64,000 nucleotides of DNA from assembly GCA_964501185.1 (NCBI GenBank), contig CAZCRT010000014.1, positions 1-64,000 of the forward strand, written 5' to 3'. The stretch is from BS150m-G50 sp964501185 [NCBI: uncultured Bacteroidia bacterium]. GTDB taxonomy: Bacteria > CAIWAD01 > BS150m-G50. Below the pieces are notes generated by a model. It did no database searches and was not told where the DNA came from. It was given only the letters and a program-made list of their open reading frames with translations. Position numbers and translations under genes: made by a program. Positions 1 to 9,355 of this stretch are shown piece by piece (the first letter of the stretch is position 1; every line of letters begins with the position of its first letter).

Positions 1-19
1 ATGCAGAACCGATACATGA
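1..19 (+). CDS. possible 3' end of a plus-strand gene cut by the window edge
   Basis: One plus frame reads C-R-T-D-T and stops at a TGA at 17-19. A strong rho-independent terminator begins 26 bases further on, so a gene probably ends here. Only six codons are visible, so identity is unknown; another plus frame also stays open across this stretch. Confidence 0.25.
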
Positions 20-44
20 GATGTCGGTCCATTACCTCCTGTCC

Positions 45-98
45 GGGGAAACAGTTGCTGCCGCTCAAGTGGTGCTGTTTCCCCACTTTTTTATTTTT
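45..98 (+). terminator. rho-independent terminator (plus strand)
   Basis: Perfect 10-bp inverted repeat GGGGAAACAG (45-54) and CTGTTTCCCC (75-84), followed on the plus strand by a T-rich tract (87-98). It probably ends the gene left of the window. Confidence 0.75.
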
Positions 99-175
99 CC
101 ACGTCGATACAGGCATAGTTTCAGTAACAAATGTTGTTACAGATCGTCCTTCCCGGGAAATACTGATGTTTGTAT

Positions 176-211
176 AAAAAAAACTCAGGAGCCGGTTGCC
201 GACTCCTGAGT
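176..211 (-). terminator. rho-independent terminator (minus strand)
   Basis: Arms ACTCAGGAG (183-191) and CTCCTGAGT (203-211) form a 9-bp stem. On the minus strand the stem is followed by eight T (the A-run 176-183 on plus). It lies about 37 bases after the stop of the outer-membrane protein gene and terminates it. Confidence 0.85.
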
Positions 212-247
212 AATTAGTAGTGTATTAAATACAGGACAGTTCTGCTG

Positions 248-997
248 TTAGTCCCTTCCCCGCAGGGCCGGGTATGGTGTGCTGAACCACTTGCGAATAC
301 CGATGTTCAACGCGAGTGCATTTGTCCAGGGGCCATTACCGGTAATCTCATTGTACCGATTACGAGAATCTGGAATCTTGGCTACATTCAGATCCGCCCG
401 GCCATAAAAATCCAGTGTCTCGGAAAAAGCAAAGAACAGGCCATAGCTTAAGTTTGCAGCAAAACCGGTTTGAGTACTTCTGTCTTCAAAAGCCAGTTGA
501 TCTTCACTGCGTGTCAGAAGAGAGTAACTGGCTGTAGTGAAACCGAAACCAAAATCTATGAAAGTATGCAGATCCTCTTCCGGGCTGAACTCATGACGCC
601 AGCCAATAGTTACAGTGTGGAAACTGAAGCTGCGCTCTCCATCCAGGCTTTCGAGTACCCACATCGGGATTGTCGGATCAGAATAGTAATCGAGCTCATC
701 TTCAGTCAGCTCACCGGTAACAACCGGCGCATAGTAGTAATCAAATTTCATGATGATTGCACCCGGACCGGTGTATTGATGTGCAATAGCTCCATGGCCG
801 GATAATCCGGAACCAAAATCACCCTGAAGTTTGAAAACATCATTGTATGCGCCAACATCATTGTTAGGTGATGCAAATGTACCACGGTCAAGCATGTAAT
901 GACCGCCCAGGCCCAACTCAAAGTAGTCAACAGGGGCCGCCAGGGCCGCCACAGAGATTAATAAGGTTATAACGAATCCCAGCTTAAACTGCTTCAT
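248..997 (-). CDS. secreted or outer-membrane beta-barrel protein, unknown function
   Basis: 249 residues. The N-terminus is a classic signal peptide (K-rich start, hydrophobic stretch LGFVITLLISVAALAAP, cleavage likely near residue 20). The rest alternates polar and aromatic/hydrophobic residues (for example GHYMLDRG, FDYYYAP, FIDFGFGF, YGLFFAF), as in small outer-membrane beta-barrels, and the chain ends in short amphipathic strands. No enzyme motif is seen. The start follows a good Shine-Dalgarno (GGAGGAATGA). It is a single-gene unit with its own terminator at 176-211. No family can be named from sequence reading alone; the beta-barrel call is inference. Confidence 0.7.
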   Translation of the reverse strand: MKQFKLGFVITLLISVAALAAPVDYFELGLGGHYMLDRGTFASPNNDVGAYNDVFKLQGDFGSGLSGHGAIAHQYTGPGAIIMKFDYYYAPVVTGELTEDELDYYSDPTIPMWVLESLDGERSFSFHTVTIGWRHEFSPEEDLHTFIDFGFGFTTASYSLLTRSEDQLAFEDRSTQTGFAANLSYGLFFAFSETLDFYGRADLNVAKIPDSRNRYNEITGNGPWTNALALNIGIRKWFSTPYPALRGRD

Positions 998-1094
998 TCA
1001 TTCCTCCAGTTCGAGGTGATTGCTTTGATTATTTTTGATTCAGCGGCTGGCGCCTGCCAACCTGATTTTCACGGAAACTACATCTGTTAATCGC

Positions 1095-1124
1095 GGTTAT
1101 CCTGTAAGTCATTATCAGGTAACC
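1095..1124. other. hairpin in the leader of the outer-membrane protein gene
   Basis: GGTTATCCTG (1095-1104) and CAGGTAACC (1116-1124) pair with a single bulge, about 100 bases upstream of the gene starting at 997. It could be a leader or promoter element. It has no T-run on either side, so it is not a classical terminator. The rest of 998-1276 shows nothing recognisable apart from the weak terminator at 1156-1178. Confidence 0.35.
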
Positions 1125-1155
1125 GGCGCAGGTAAATCAAGAAGTTTACATTCCG

Positions 1156-1178
1156 TAAAAAACAACCGCCAAACGGTT
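1156..1178 (-). terminator. weak rho-independent terminator after relA/spoT
   Basis: On the minus strand AACCG-TTTGG-CGGTT is followed by G and six T (A-run 1157-1162 on plus). The stem is only 5 bp, but it lies about 100 bases past the relA/spoT stop and closes the housekeeping run. Confidence 0.45.
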
Positions 1179-1276
1179 CTATTTCTTGCCAGTAAATAGT
1201 AAATCAACAGATATTTGTCATTCAAGTCCAGTGATTTGCAACTTCCGCGCCAGTTTTTCAGGAAAGTTCTCACAGC

Positions 1277-3490
1277 TCAGGATACTGCTTCATCACGTCT
1301 TTCGACCCTGACCACACCCTTGATACCCTTCAGCTGCTTGATTACCCGCTCCAGATGTTCCCTGTTCAGAACCTCCAGCACAAACTTGCCAATCGCCAGA
1401 TTATCCTGCTTACGCATGTTAAACTGACGGATGTTAATATCCATTCTGGTCAATACGTTAGTCAGCTCATGCAGCATATTGCGGCGATCCTCACCCATGA
1501 CAATTATCCGGGCCAGAAAATACTCACTCTTCGACACATCCCACATCACTTCGATCAACTTGTCCGGATTTGCATGGATCATCTGTTGAGCATTATGGCA
1601 ATTTGAGCGATGCACAGTTATCCCTTTGCCGGTTGTAATGAAACCGTTGATAGCATCACCGGGCAACGGCTGACAGCAACGGGCGAAATTGACCATGATG
1701 TTATCCAGCCCCTGGACCCGTATTGCTGAATATTGCTGCCGATCCCCACGACTCAATCGTGACTTGAGCCGCCCGATCAGCGAAGTGGTATCTTCAGGTG
1801 GTTTGATCCTCCGCAGGAATTCCTTCAGCTTCAGATCTCCGCTACCGAGAGCAGCGTAAAAAAGATCCTCTTTACGGAAACCTGCCTGTCTTGCCAGATC
1901 CTGGATCTCCTCCACCTCCAGTTTCAGTTTACGCCGGGTTAACTGCCTCTGAAGCAGCTGCCGCCCCAGCTCCACAGAAGACTGATGAAACTCATCTTTA
2001 TACCAGCGACGTATATGGGAACGGGCACGGGAAGTTCTGACGAATTTCAACCAGTCACGACTGGGTTGATGTGTCTGTGAAGTGATAATTTCAACTGTCT
2101 GACCTGATTTCAGCGCACTGTCAAGGGGAATGATACGGCCATCAGCCTTGGCACCGATACAATGCAGGCCCACTTCGGAATGGATATGAAATGCGAAATC
2201 AACCGGTGTGGACTTAGTTGGCAGCTGGATCAATTTACCACCGGGTGTGAAAACGAAAATATCATCATGGAAGAGATTACTTTTCAGACTTTCCATGAAA
2301 CTGGCATCGGTCGGTGTGGCGTTCTGTTCCTCCAGCATCTCCTTGAACCAGTGGAAGAAACTGTCCAGTTCCTGGTCGGGCTGACCCTCCTTATATTTCC
2401 AGTGTGCTGCAATTCCATGCTCCGCGATCCGGTCCATCTCCTCAGTCCGGATCTGAACTTCAAACAGGTGCCCACCTGGCGCAACCGCTTTTGTGTGCAG
2501 TGACTGGTACTTATTCGATTTCGGTGTCGCAATGTAATCGAAGAACTGATCCGGAACCGGTGTGTAAATGGCGTGTATGGTTCCCAGTACGTAGTAGCAA
2601 GCATCCTTGTCGCTGACAATAATCCGGATGGCAAAGAGGTCGAATATCTCATCGAACTGTTTCTGTTGCTGCCACATTTTGTTGTGTATGGAAAAGAAGT
2701 GCTTGGCCCGACCCTTTATCCTCGCCTTGACACCGTCCATCTCCAGTTTTTTCTGAATCGGTTCAATGACCTCCTGAATGACTGCATCCCGCTCTTCCTG
2801 GCTGAGGCTGACTTTCTGCTCAACAGCACTGTATTCCTCCGGTTGGAGTACCTGAAAGCAGAGGTCCTCAAGTTCGCGCTTAACCTGCGCCATACCGAAG
2901 CGATGAGCTAATGGTGCGTATACATCCAGCGTTTCCTCAGCGATACGACGCTGTTTGCCCTGTGGCACATAGCTGATAGTACGCATGTTGTGCAACCGGT
3001 CAGCGAACTTGATGAAAATCACCCGCAGATCGGTAGACATCGAAAGCAGCATTTTTCGGAAATTGTGTGCCTGTTTGGTTTCACCACTGGTCAGCCTGAG
3101 GTCGCTGATCTTGGTGACACCATCAACCAGCTGTGCCACCTCTGTGCCAAACTCAAGTTCCACTTTTCGGATAGTAATTTCGGGATTGTCTTCGACGGAA
3201 TCGTGTAAAAGTCCAGCCACCAGAGTATTGCGGTCCATGCGCATCTGTGCCAGGATCAGGGTAACCTGAAGAGGGTGGATAAGATAAGGCTCACCGGAAC
3301 GACGGTACTGATCACTATGGGCACGGTAGGCAAAGTGAAAACCACGCCAGATCAGTTCATCTTCTGTGTGCGGGGAATACTCATGCAATGTATCACAAAT
3401 ACGATGGAGCAACTGGAGCAGCTCATCGCGATGCTCTTTATCGCCGATGTCCCGTTGAAAACGTTCCTGCAGTGAATCGAATAACTGCAT
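1277..3490 (-). CDS. RelA/SpoT family (p)ppGpp synthetase/hydrolase
   Basis: 737 residues, normal length for a long bifunctional Rel protein controlling the stringent response. Domain order: an HD hydrolase domain (HDSVED at residues 96-101, with an upstream HP at 72-73), a synthetase domain with ATPKSNKYQSLHT and the EVQIRT motif, a TGS domain beginning near DDIFVFTPGGK, a conserved Cys-containing linker (ARCCQPLPGD) and a C-terminal ACT domain. Hydrolase and synthetase signatures both look intact, so a bifunctional Rel/SpoT is more likely than a synthetase-only RelA. The start has GAGG about 9 bases upstream. It lies 12 bases after dnaB and is the last gene of the minus-strand run. Confidence 0.95.
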   Translation of the reverse strand: MQLFDSLQERFQRDIGDKEHRDELLQLLHRICDTLHEYSPHTEDELIWRGFHFAYRAHSDQYRRSGEPYLIHPLQVTLILAQMRMDRNTLVAGLLHDSVEDNPEITIRKVELEFGTEVAQLVDGVTKISDLRLTSGETKQAHNFRKMLLSMSTDLRVIFIKFADRLHNMRTISYVPQGKQRRIAEETLDVYAPLAHRFGMAQVKRELEDLCFQVLQPEEYSAVEQKVSLSQEERDAVIQEVIEPIQKKLEMDGVKARIKGRAKHFFSIHNKMWQQQKQFDEIFDLFAIRIIVSDKDACYYVLGTIHAIYTPVPDQFFDYIATPKSNKYQSLHTKAVAPGGHLFEVQIRTEEMDRIAEHGIAAHWKYKEGQPDQELDSFFHWFKEMLEEQNATPTDASFMESLKSNLFHDDIFVFTPGGKLIQLPTKSTPVDFAFHIHSEVGLHCIGAKADGRIIPLDSALKSGQTVEIITSQTHQPSRDWLKFVRTSRARSHIRRWYKDEFHQSSVELGRQLLQRQLTRRKLKLEVEEIQDLARQAGFRKEDLFYAALGSGDLKLKEFLRRIKPPEDTTSLIGRLKSRLSRGDRQQYSAIRVQGLDNIMVNFARCCQPLPGDAINGFITTGKGITVHRSNCHNAQQMIHANPDKLIEVMWDVSKSEYFLARIIVMGEDRRNMLHELTNVLTRMDINIRQFNMRKQDNLAIGKFVLEVLNREHLERVIKQLKGIKGVVRVERRDEAVS

Positions 3491-3502
3491 AATTGTTAGC
3501 CT

Positions 3503-4909
3503 CTAAAACCCGATATCTTCCTCAGATCTACTACTCTGGACGGTGGCGGGAGGTGGTGCAACATCCTCAGAGATAAACTCCTCAAAACGCTGAATGTGTT
3601 TGTGGAAAGTGAGCTTGATCTGTCCGACCGGACCATTACGGTTCTTGCTGACATCAATTATCGCCTGATTCTCCAGGGATTGTCCGGAATCATCTGTCTT
3701 ACGATAAACCTCATCTCGATGGACAAACATAACGATATCAGCATCCTGTTCGATGGCACCGGAATCACGCAGATCCGAAAGAATTGGCCGCTTTGATTCC
3801 TTGCGCCGTTCGCTTTCACGCGAAAGCTGTGACAGGGCGATGACCGGAATCTCCAGATCCTTGGCCATCGATTTCATGGCACGGGTAGCAGCGGCTACCC
3901 GTAACGCCTGATTGTCACCATCCGGCAGGTGCATCAGCTGAAGGTAATCCACAAACAACAGATCAACTTTGTCACCGGTCATCGAAAGACGCTGAATTTT
4001 TGCCCGCAGATCTGAAATAGCCACCTTACTGGTATCGTCAATAAATATATGATACGAGGCCAGATTGGCAGCAGCACGGGCCAGTTTGCGGGTCTGCGTA
4101 TCACGCAGCACCGAACCGCTCTTAAGAGGTGTCAATGACACGCCTGATTCTATCATGATCAGCCTCATCCCCAACTCTTTCCAGGTCATCTCCAGCGATA
4201 TAAAAGCTACCTTCTTGTTATGCGCCGCAGCATTGCGTGCCAGGTTCAAGGCAAAAGCTGTTTTGCCCATACCGGGCCTTCCGGCCAGAACGACCAGGCT
4301 GCCGGGATTAAACCCGCCGAGCATCCGGTCCAGATCAGGGTAGCCGGTAGTAGTTCCCTGGAGACCTCCGCCCTTCTGCTGAATGGACTCAATCTCCTGC
4401 ATAACCTCTTTCATACCGTCAGCAGTATGGACAAAGTCCTTCTGCAATGACTGACCGGTGGAAAGTTTATAGAGCTGATCTTCTGTATCACGTAATAGTT
4501 CTTCGAAAGTTGAGGCAGGGGAGTTTCCTTCACGCTGCAGGCGATTACCAATACGAATCAGCTCACGCATCAGGGCATGCTGGTGGACGATCCCCAGGTG
4601 ATGCTGAATATTGGCGGTTGAAGTTGTCACTGCGAGGCAATCTGACAGGTAACTGCTGCCCCCGGCCTTATCCAGGTTCTCCATCTTTTCCAGTTCCCGG
4701 TGCAGTGTCACCATGTCGATAGGATGCCCCTCTTCAAAGAGATTCTGCATCGCTTTAAACATCACCCGGTGTTCGAGCAGATAGAAATGATCTTCCTGCA
4801 GGTTCTCAAGTACCAGTGCACAGGCATCCTTATCGATCAGCATGCTGCCGATTACCAGCTGTTCCGCTTCACTGGAATGCGGTGGTTGCAATGGTTTGAT
4901 TTCACTCAT
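3503..4909 (-). CDS. dnaB: replicative DNA helicase DnaB
   Basis: 468 residues, typical for bacterial DnaB, the hexameric helicase that unwinds DNA at the replication fork. The N-terminal domain opens with PPHSSEAEQLVIGSM; the RecA-like C-terminal domain carries Walker A (GRPGMGKTAFALN), Walker B (LLFVDYLQLM) and the downstream SQLSRESERR and GAIEQDADIVMFVHR motifs. The tail after residue 450 is short and polar. Its start overlaps the 3' end of the uracil-DNA glycosylase gene by 8 bases, so the two are probably translated together. Confidence 0.97.
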   Translation of the reverse strand: MSEIKPLQPPHSSEAEQLVIGSMLIDKDACALVLENLQEDHFYLLEHRVMFKAMQNLFEEGHPIDMVTLHRELEKMENLDKAGGSSYLSDCLAVTTSTANIQHHLGIVHQHALMRELIRIGNRLQREGNSPASTFEELLRDTEDQLYKLSTGQSLQKDFVHTADGMKEVMQEIESIQQKGGGLQGTTTGYPDLDRMLGGFNPGSLVVLAGRPGMGKTAFALNLARNAAAHNKKVAFISLEMTWKELGMRLIMIESGVSLTPLKSGSVLRDTQTRKLARAAANLASYHIFIDDTSKVAISDLRAKIQRLSMTGDKVDLLFVDYLQLMHLPDGDNQALRVAAATRAMKSMAKDLEIPVIALSQLSRESERRKESKRPILSDLRDSGAIEQDADIVMFVHRDEVYRKTDDSGQSLENQAIIDVSKNRNGPVGQIKLTFHKHIQRFEEFISEDVAPPPATVQSSRSEEDIGF

Positions 4910-5609
4910 GAGTGCTGTCTCCGCGGTATATGTCCCGTACCCGCTGCATGTCTTCCCAGGCTGGCTTCTTCCAGTGTGGATTACGCAACAATGCTGCCGG
5001 ATGATAAGTAACCATCAGTGGAATCCCGTGATAATCATGCAGTCTACCCCGCATGTCTCCCAGTGAGTCAGCACCCTTGAGTAGTGTGTTCCCGGCGATA
5101 CGGCCCAGCGCCAGGATCAGATTGGGTTGGATTATCTGGAGTTGCTGAATCAAAAAAGGTTCGCATTGAGCGACTTCATCGCTCTTCGGATCCCTGTTTG
5201 CGGGAGGGCGGCATTTCATCACATTGGCAATGTAGACATCTTCCCGTTCGAGTCCGATTGCAGCCAGAATCTTAGTCAGCAGTTTACCGGCCCGCCCTAC
5301 AAAAGGCTCACCCTGCTTATCCTCATCAGCACCCGGCGCTTCTCCCACCAGTACCAGACGAGCATTGCTGTTACCAGTACCGAAAACCACATTTTGACGG
5401 GTTTCACCCAGAGGGCAGCGGGAGCATTCCTGTAACGATTGTTCCAGCTGTTGTAAATGGCCGGCGTTATCTGAATCACTTTTAGTTTTCGGCATACTTT
5501 CCTTTTCGACAGCATCTGAACAAACGCTGGAGGATGTTTCATTCAGGTACAGCTGTTTTCCGAAAAGCGATTGCTGCCGCCAGAATTCCGTGAATGAATT
5601 GGAAGCCAT
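4902..5609 (-). CDS. uracil-DNA glycosylase, family 4 type (Fe-S)
   Basis: 235 residues. Members of this family remove uracil from DNA in base-excision repair and carry a [4Fe-4S] cluster. Visible features are the cysteine pair in CSRCPLG, the catalytic region [17 protein letters not shown], the second pair in [15 protein letters not shown]...C, and the conserved [10 protein letters not shown] near the C-terminus. The first 45 residues or so are a polar extension not needed for the fold. The start has GGAC just upstream. It overlaps dnaB by 8 bases and lies about 54 bases after coaBC in the same run. Confidence 0.92.
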   Translation of the reverse strand: MASNSFTEFWRQQSLFGKQLYLNETSSSVCSDAVEKESMPKTKSDSDNAGHLQQLEQSLQECSRCPLGETRQNVVFGTGNSNARLVLVGEAPGADEDKQGEPFVGRAGKLLTKILAAIGLEREDVYIANVMKCRPPANRDPKSDEVAQCEPFLIQQLQIIQPNLILALGRIAGNTLLKGADSLGDMRGRLHDYHGIPLMVTYHPAALLRNPHWKKPAWEDMQRVRDIYRGDSTHE

Positions 5610-5663
5610 TGTGGTTGTCCTTTACCAATGTACGCAGCAAACAGGATCTTTAAAAGGGGTGGA

Positions 5664-6851
5664 TTATAATATGTCAGCCAACAATTGCAGCAATGACCAT
5701 GCTACCGCTTCTTTTGAACCGGACAGATCGATTTCATCTCCTTCAGGGCGTAAAACCCTGAGGGTGATTTCACTGCTTTCCATTCCCTGGTCCGGGTGAT
5801 TGAGACAGATGAGATCCAGTTTCTTTTCAGCCATCTTGCGACCGGCTTCAGTCATGCCCTTATCTGTTTCAAGTGCAAATCCTACCAGTGTCTGTTGTTG
5901 CTTCCGCTCACTCATACGAGCCAGGATATCCGGCGCGGCAGTGAGTTGCAGGCTCGTTAACTGTTCAGTTTTCTTCAGTTTGCTGACGCTGTATTCTGGT
6001 GACCAGTCGGCGACAGCAGCCGTAGCAATGAAAGCATCACAGTTATCAAATTCCGCTGCCACAGCTTCTTCCATTTCAACAGCTGTTTCAACTGACAGCA
6101 GACGACAGCCGGACGGTGCCGGAATATTTACAGGTCCGCTGACCAGGGTTACCTGCGCACCCAGAACCGCTGCGGCACCCGCCAGTGCATAACCAAGACG
6201 GCCTGAGGAGCGGTTTGAAAGATAACGTACCGGATCAATCGCTTCACGGGTCGGCCCGGCATTTATCAACAGGTGATGCCCTTCCAGCTTTCTGCCACCG
6301 GCCATTACCCAACCGGCAATACGGGCAATCGCCTCCGGTTCTGCCAGCTTTCCTTCACCGCTGTCTCCACAGGCCAGCGATCCGGTAACAGGCTTAACCA
6401 GTTTGACTCCCTGCTCCTGCAGCAGTTTAAGATTGCGTTGTACGGCAGGATTGTGAAACATGCGGTTGTTCATTGCCGGTGCAAAAAGATGGGGGCAATC
6501 ACAGGCACAGATGGTAGTGGAGAGAAGATCATCACATATCCCGCCCGCAGCCTTGCCAATAATGTTGGCCGTAGCAGGCGCAATCAGCAGTAAATCGGCC
6601 CAGCGAGCCAACTCTACATGCTCAATCTGATGATCCTCCGGATCGCTGAAGGTTTCTACCAGCGTGGGCATATCAGCAAGCGTACTGAATGTAAGCGGTG
6701 CGACAAAACGGGTCGCATTGGCTGTCATCACCACCCGTACTTCCGCACCACCACGCTGCAGATGACGTAACAGCTCTACTGCCCGGTAGGCAGCTATTCC
6801 GCCGGTAACACCGAGAATGATCTTCTTATTTTGCAGCAGTTTCGTCATCAT
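5664..6851 (-). CDS. coaBC: bifunctional phosphopantothenoylcysteine decarboxylase/synthetase CoaBC
   Basis: About 395 residues from the ATG at 6851 (the next ATG, 6848, is equally possible). CoaBC joins cysteine to phosphopantothenate and decarboxylates the product in coenzyme A synthesis. The N-terminal flavin-dependent CoaC half starts KKIILGVTGGIAAYRAVEL and has APAMNNRMF; the CoaB half begins near residue 185 (LINAGPTREAIDPVRYLSNRS). The open frame extends to 6905, but those extra codons lie inside the rpoZ-like gene and precede the usual family start, so I dropped them. It overlaps the end of the rpoZ-like gene by about 25 bases. Confidence 0.95.
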   Translation of the reverse strand: MMTKLLQNKKIILGVTGGIAAYRAVELLRHLQRGGAEVRVVMTANATRFVAPLTFSTLADMPTLVETFSDPEDHQIEHVELARWADLLLIAPATANIIGKAAGGICDDLLSTTICACDCPHLFAPAMNNRMFHNPAVQRNLKLLQEQGVKLVKPVTGSLACGDSGEGKLAEPEAIARIAGWVMAGGRKLEGHHLLINAGPTREAIDPVRYLSNRSSGRLGYALAGAAAVLGAQVTLVSGPVNIPAPSGCRLLSVETAVEMEEAVAAEFDNCDAFIATAAVADWSPEYSVSKLKKTEQLTSLQLTAAPDILARMSERKQQQTLVGFALETDKGMTEAGRKMAEKKLDLICLNHPDQGMESSEITLRVLRPEGDEIDLSGSKEAVAWSLLQLLADIL

Positions 6852-7149
6852 CCTGGTTGCTGTCCTTATCACCTTCCGGATAATGATAATCCAGTCCACC
6901 GTCAATCAGTTCCCTGATCGCAGTGTTGGTGGGCTTGGGAAACCTGGGTACCACGAATTCGTTTTCCGGTTCCAGGATATAGTCGGGATCACCCATCGTG
7001 TCCAGATATTCCTGACGCATTTTTTCTATAGTATCATGATGTACCTGGTTTATCTGCCGTGCCCGCTGTGCCATGATCAGAATCGCTTCGTAAATGTTAC
7101 GGGCGGAATCATCAAAATCGGAAGCGGTTGTCTGTTGAAAGTCTGACAT
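6826..7149 (-). CDS. rpoZ: RNA polymerase omega subunit (RpoZ-like)
   Basis: 107 residues. The segment NIYEAILIMAQRARQIN resembles the conserved omega/Rpb6 helix (N-x-F/Y-E-...-A-x-R-A-R-Q-I), and the gene sits in the classic gmk-rpoZ-coaBC order. Omega helps assemble and stabilise RNA polymerase. The C-terminus is very acidic (DKDSNQDDDETAAK). The start has a strong Shine-Dalgarno (AGAGGAGATCAT). Similarity is short, so context carries much of the assignment. Confidence 0.82.
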   Translation of the reverse strand: MSDFQQTTASDFDDSARNIYEAILIMAQRARQINQVHHDTIEKMRQEYLDTMGDPDYILEPENEFVVPRFPKPTNTAIRELIDGGLDYHYPEGDKDSNQDDDETAAK

Positions 7150-7234
7150 ATGATCTCCTCTTTCTATTCTCAGTGGCTGCTGAACCCCGACAGGTTCAAC
7201 AACGAACTAACGTTTCTATCTGTTAAATGACTAC

Positions 7235-7819
7235 TTACTCGACGGATCTGCCTGTTATCTCATCTATCAACTCACTGATGCGATCAACAGTTGCCGCAAT
7301 CGGTCCATCATTATCAACTCGATAATCAAATTGCGGCGCCAGCATCAATTCACTGGCCATGCGTGAGAGACGCAACTCAATCTGCTGTGCAGTTTCTGAG
7401 TTACGACTGACAAGCCGTTGCCGGTACACCTCGCGATCTGTCACCTGAACAAAGATCAGATGTGGAAGCTCCAGTTCTCTTTTCAGTGTCAGGGCCCCTT
7501 TGACATCCAGATCAAATATCGGAAAATACCCGGCAGCAAGGATGCGATCCACTTCACTGCGAAGGGTGCCGTAACGGTTATCGTGCACCGGTTCCCATTC
7601 CAGAAAATCACCATTATCAAGATGCGCGTCAAACTCCCGATCACTTATGTAATAGTAGTTTTTCGCCTCCTGCTCACCGGTGCGCCTGGCCCGGGTTGTA
7701 CAGGATATTGAGAACTCCAGGTCATCCCGCTGCTTCAGGAGTTGCCTGATGATAGTGGTTTTACCGGTACCACTGGGAGCCGCTATCACAAAGGAGTGTG
7801 GACGCTCTACTCTACTCAA
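7235..7819 (-). CDS. gmk: guanylate kinase
   Basis: 194 residues from the preferred start. Guanylate kinase phosphorylates GMP to GDP with ATP. It shows the P-loop APSGTGKTT, the GMP-binding region with SCTTRARRTGEQEAKNYYY, DGDFLEWEPVHDNRYGT-type residues, and the downstream R-x-x-x-R lid arginines. I prefer the TTG at 7819, two bases after the yicC stop: a GGAG sits 6 bases before it and it gives the short N-terminus usual in the family. The frame is open to a GTG at 7855, which would overlap yicC by 34 bases. It is followed by rpoZ. Confidence 0.93.
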   Translation of the reverse strand: MSRVERPHSFVIAAPSGTGKTTIIRQLLKQRDDLEFSISCTTRARRTGEQEAKNYYYISDREFDAHLDNGDFLEWEPVHDNRYGTLRSEVDRILAAGYFPIFDLDVKGALTLKRELELPHLIFVQVTDREVYRQRLVSRNSETAQQIELRLSRMASELMLAPQFDYRVDNDGPIAATVDRISELIDEITGRSVE

Positions 7820-7821
7820 TG

Positions 7822-8697
7822 CTACTCCAGATTCTGCACCTGTTCCCGCAGGCACTCCAGCTCTTCCTTGATGTATACAACCTGATGAGAAATACCTGCA
7901 GAAGAACTCTTTGAAGCGATCGTGTTCCCTTCCCGGTTCATCTCCTGCAACAGAAAATTGAGCTTCTTACCTACAGGATTCTGTTCGCGTAACGTGGCAC
8001 GAAACAGTTTGATATGACTGCGCAGCCTGGTCAACTCTTCATTTATATCAAGCTTGTCCGCCAGCAGTGCTACTTCCATATCAATTCGATCAGAAGTCAG
8101 GCTATGGCGTTCTTCCAGTTTTGCCACTTTCGCTAGGATTGTATCACGGATCGCATTACGATTACTCTTGAAGGAACTGCCTACCAGCTGCAGGTGCTTC
8201 TCCAGAGACTGCAGCCGCTTCCTGAAGTCTGCCAGCAGTTCACGCCCTTCTGCCCGCCGCATTTCCTGAAACTCACGCAATGCCTGTTTCAATACTGCCT
8301 GAACCAGTTTCCACAGTTCAGGATTCTCACGGTTCTTTCTCCCTTCACTCATCAGATTGTTGAATGAAGGGAGATGGGAAAGACGCAGATCGTTTTCAAG
8401 CCCATGCTTGCGGGCTACCTGACCTGCCTCCTCGAGCAGTGCTTTCACCTGGTCTGGACGCAGACTGCCCAATCCACCGCTTTCCTCGCGTGTAACGGAA
8501 AGATAAACAGTCAGCTTTCCACGAGCTACTTCCTGCTTGATGAGTTCACGTATCTCCTGCTGGTAGAAATAGAGTTCACGTGGCAGATGAAGGTGAAGAT
8601 CGAGGAACCTACTGTTGACCGCAGAGACCTCGGCAAACACCTCCCATGGTGCTTTCCTGCGAGTACTGCGTCCGAACCCGGTCATACTGTTAATCAT
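7822..8697 (-). CDS. YicC/YloC family endoribonuclease
   Basis: 291 residues, usual for the family. It begins with the diagnostic MINSMTGFGRST and ends with the DUF1732 region (GKKLNFLLQEMNREGNTI...KEELECLREQVQNLE). YicC-family proteins are reported endoribonucleases involved in RNA turnover. GAGG precedes the ATG. It is the first gene of the run through gmk and rpoZ to relA, a neighbourhood common across bacteria. The 214 bases upstream (8698-8911) hold no gene and probably the operon promoter; I saw a palindrome ACCGCATGCGGT at 8865-8876 but nothing else convincing. Confidence 0.93.
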   Translation of the reverse strand: MINSMTGFGRSTRRKAPWEVFAEVSAVNSRFLDLHLHLPRELYFYQQEIRELIKQEVARGKLTVYLSVTREESGGLGSLRPDQVKALLEEAGQVARKHGLENDLRLSHLPSFNNLMSEGRKNRENPELWKLVQAVLKQALREFQEMRRAEGRELLADFRKRLQSLEKHLQLVGSSFKSNRNAIRDTILAKVAKLEERHSLTSDRIDMEVALLADKLDINEELTRLRSHIKLFRATLREQNPVGKKLNFLLQEMNREGNTIASKSSSAGISHQVVYIKEELECLREQVQNLE

Positions 8698-8911
8698 GTC
8701 GCCTCATTTTATTGAGTGGCTGATTATTGACAACCAGCTTAACAGAATCACAAACTCCCAGTGTGGAGTTATTCACAGCTTAAAAGTATACCTTATCTAT
8801 CAGCAGATTTCAAATGGAAAATCATGGATGTGTCATTTTACTGAAGTCCGGATGAACTAACTTAACCGCATGCGGTAGAAGAGAAACCCCCCGATCTGTA
8901 ATGCCGGTTCC

Positions 8912-9355
8912 TTATCGCACCTTTTCCGATTCAGTCAATGGTATCCAGCTGATTGCTCCTGATGGGCAGAATTTAACACACATGGGATCGCCACCACAGA
9001 GGTCGCATTTGACCGGGTAATCGGTAACAGGATCAAAGTAGATATTACCAAACGGACAGGCGGCAACACAGAGGTGACAGCGTACGCAAAGCTCTTCCTG
9101 ATGTTCGATAGCGCGGGTTTCATCATTCCATTTTAACGCGCCGGTGGGGCAGATAGTCGCACAGGCCGCTTCATCACACTGCTGACAGAGTAACGGAGTA
9201 TTGTGTTGACGGGATTCATCAATCCGTTCAACTTTGATATTGATACGGGATTTACCTGGTTGCCCCTGTTGACTGCCGTGGCTGAAAGCACAGGCCAACT
9301 CACAGGATTTACAGGCGATGCAGAGATCCGGTTTTACATGATAACGGAATTCCAT
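8912..9355 (-). CDS. four-cluster [4Fe-4S] ferredoxin-type electron transfer protein
   Basis: 147 residues with sixteen cysteines in four groups: CIACKSCELAC, CQQCDEAACATICP, CVRCHLCVAACP and CDLCGGDPMCVKFCP. This is the pattern of CooF/HycB/DmsB-type subunits, which ferry electrons between a catalytic subunit and partners. It has no signal peptide, so it is cytoplasmic. Its start codon overlaps the stop of the upstream 258-residue Fe-S gene (TAATG), a sign of translational coupling. As the last gene of the oxidoreductase-diaphorase operon, it is a likely extra electron port of that complex; the exact partner is inference. Confidence 0.88.
   Translation of the reverse strand: MEFRYHVKPDLCIACKSCELACAFSHGSQQGQPGKSRINIKVERIDESRQHNTPLLCQQCDEAACATICPTGALKWNDETRAIEHQEELCVRCHLCVAACPFGNIYFDPVTDYPVKCDLCGGDPMCVKFCPSGAISWIPLTESEKVR

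Noticed and set aside
21-209. 62-codon plus-strand ORF at the left edge
   Set aside because: It runs through two terminator hairpins (45-98 and 176-211) and has no ribosome site.
470-805. 111-codon plus-strand ORF
   Set aside because: Lies wholly antisense to the outer-membrane protein gene, with no sign of its own coding signal.
7820-7855. GTG start of guanylate kinase at 7855
   Set aside because: It overlaps yicC by 34 bases; the TTG at 7819 has a better-placed GGAG.
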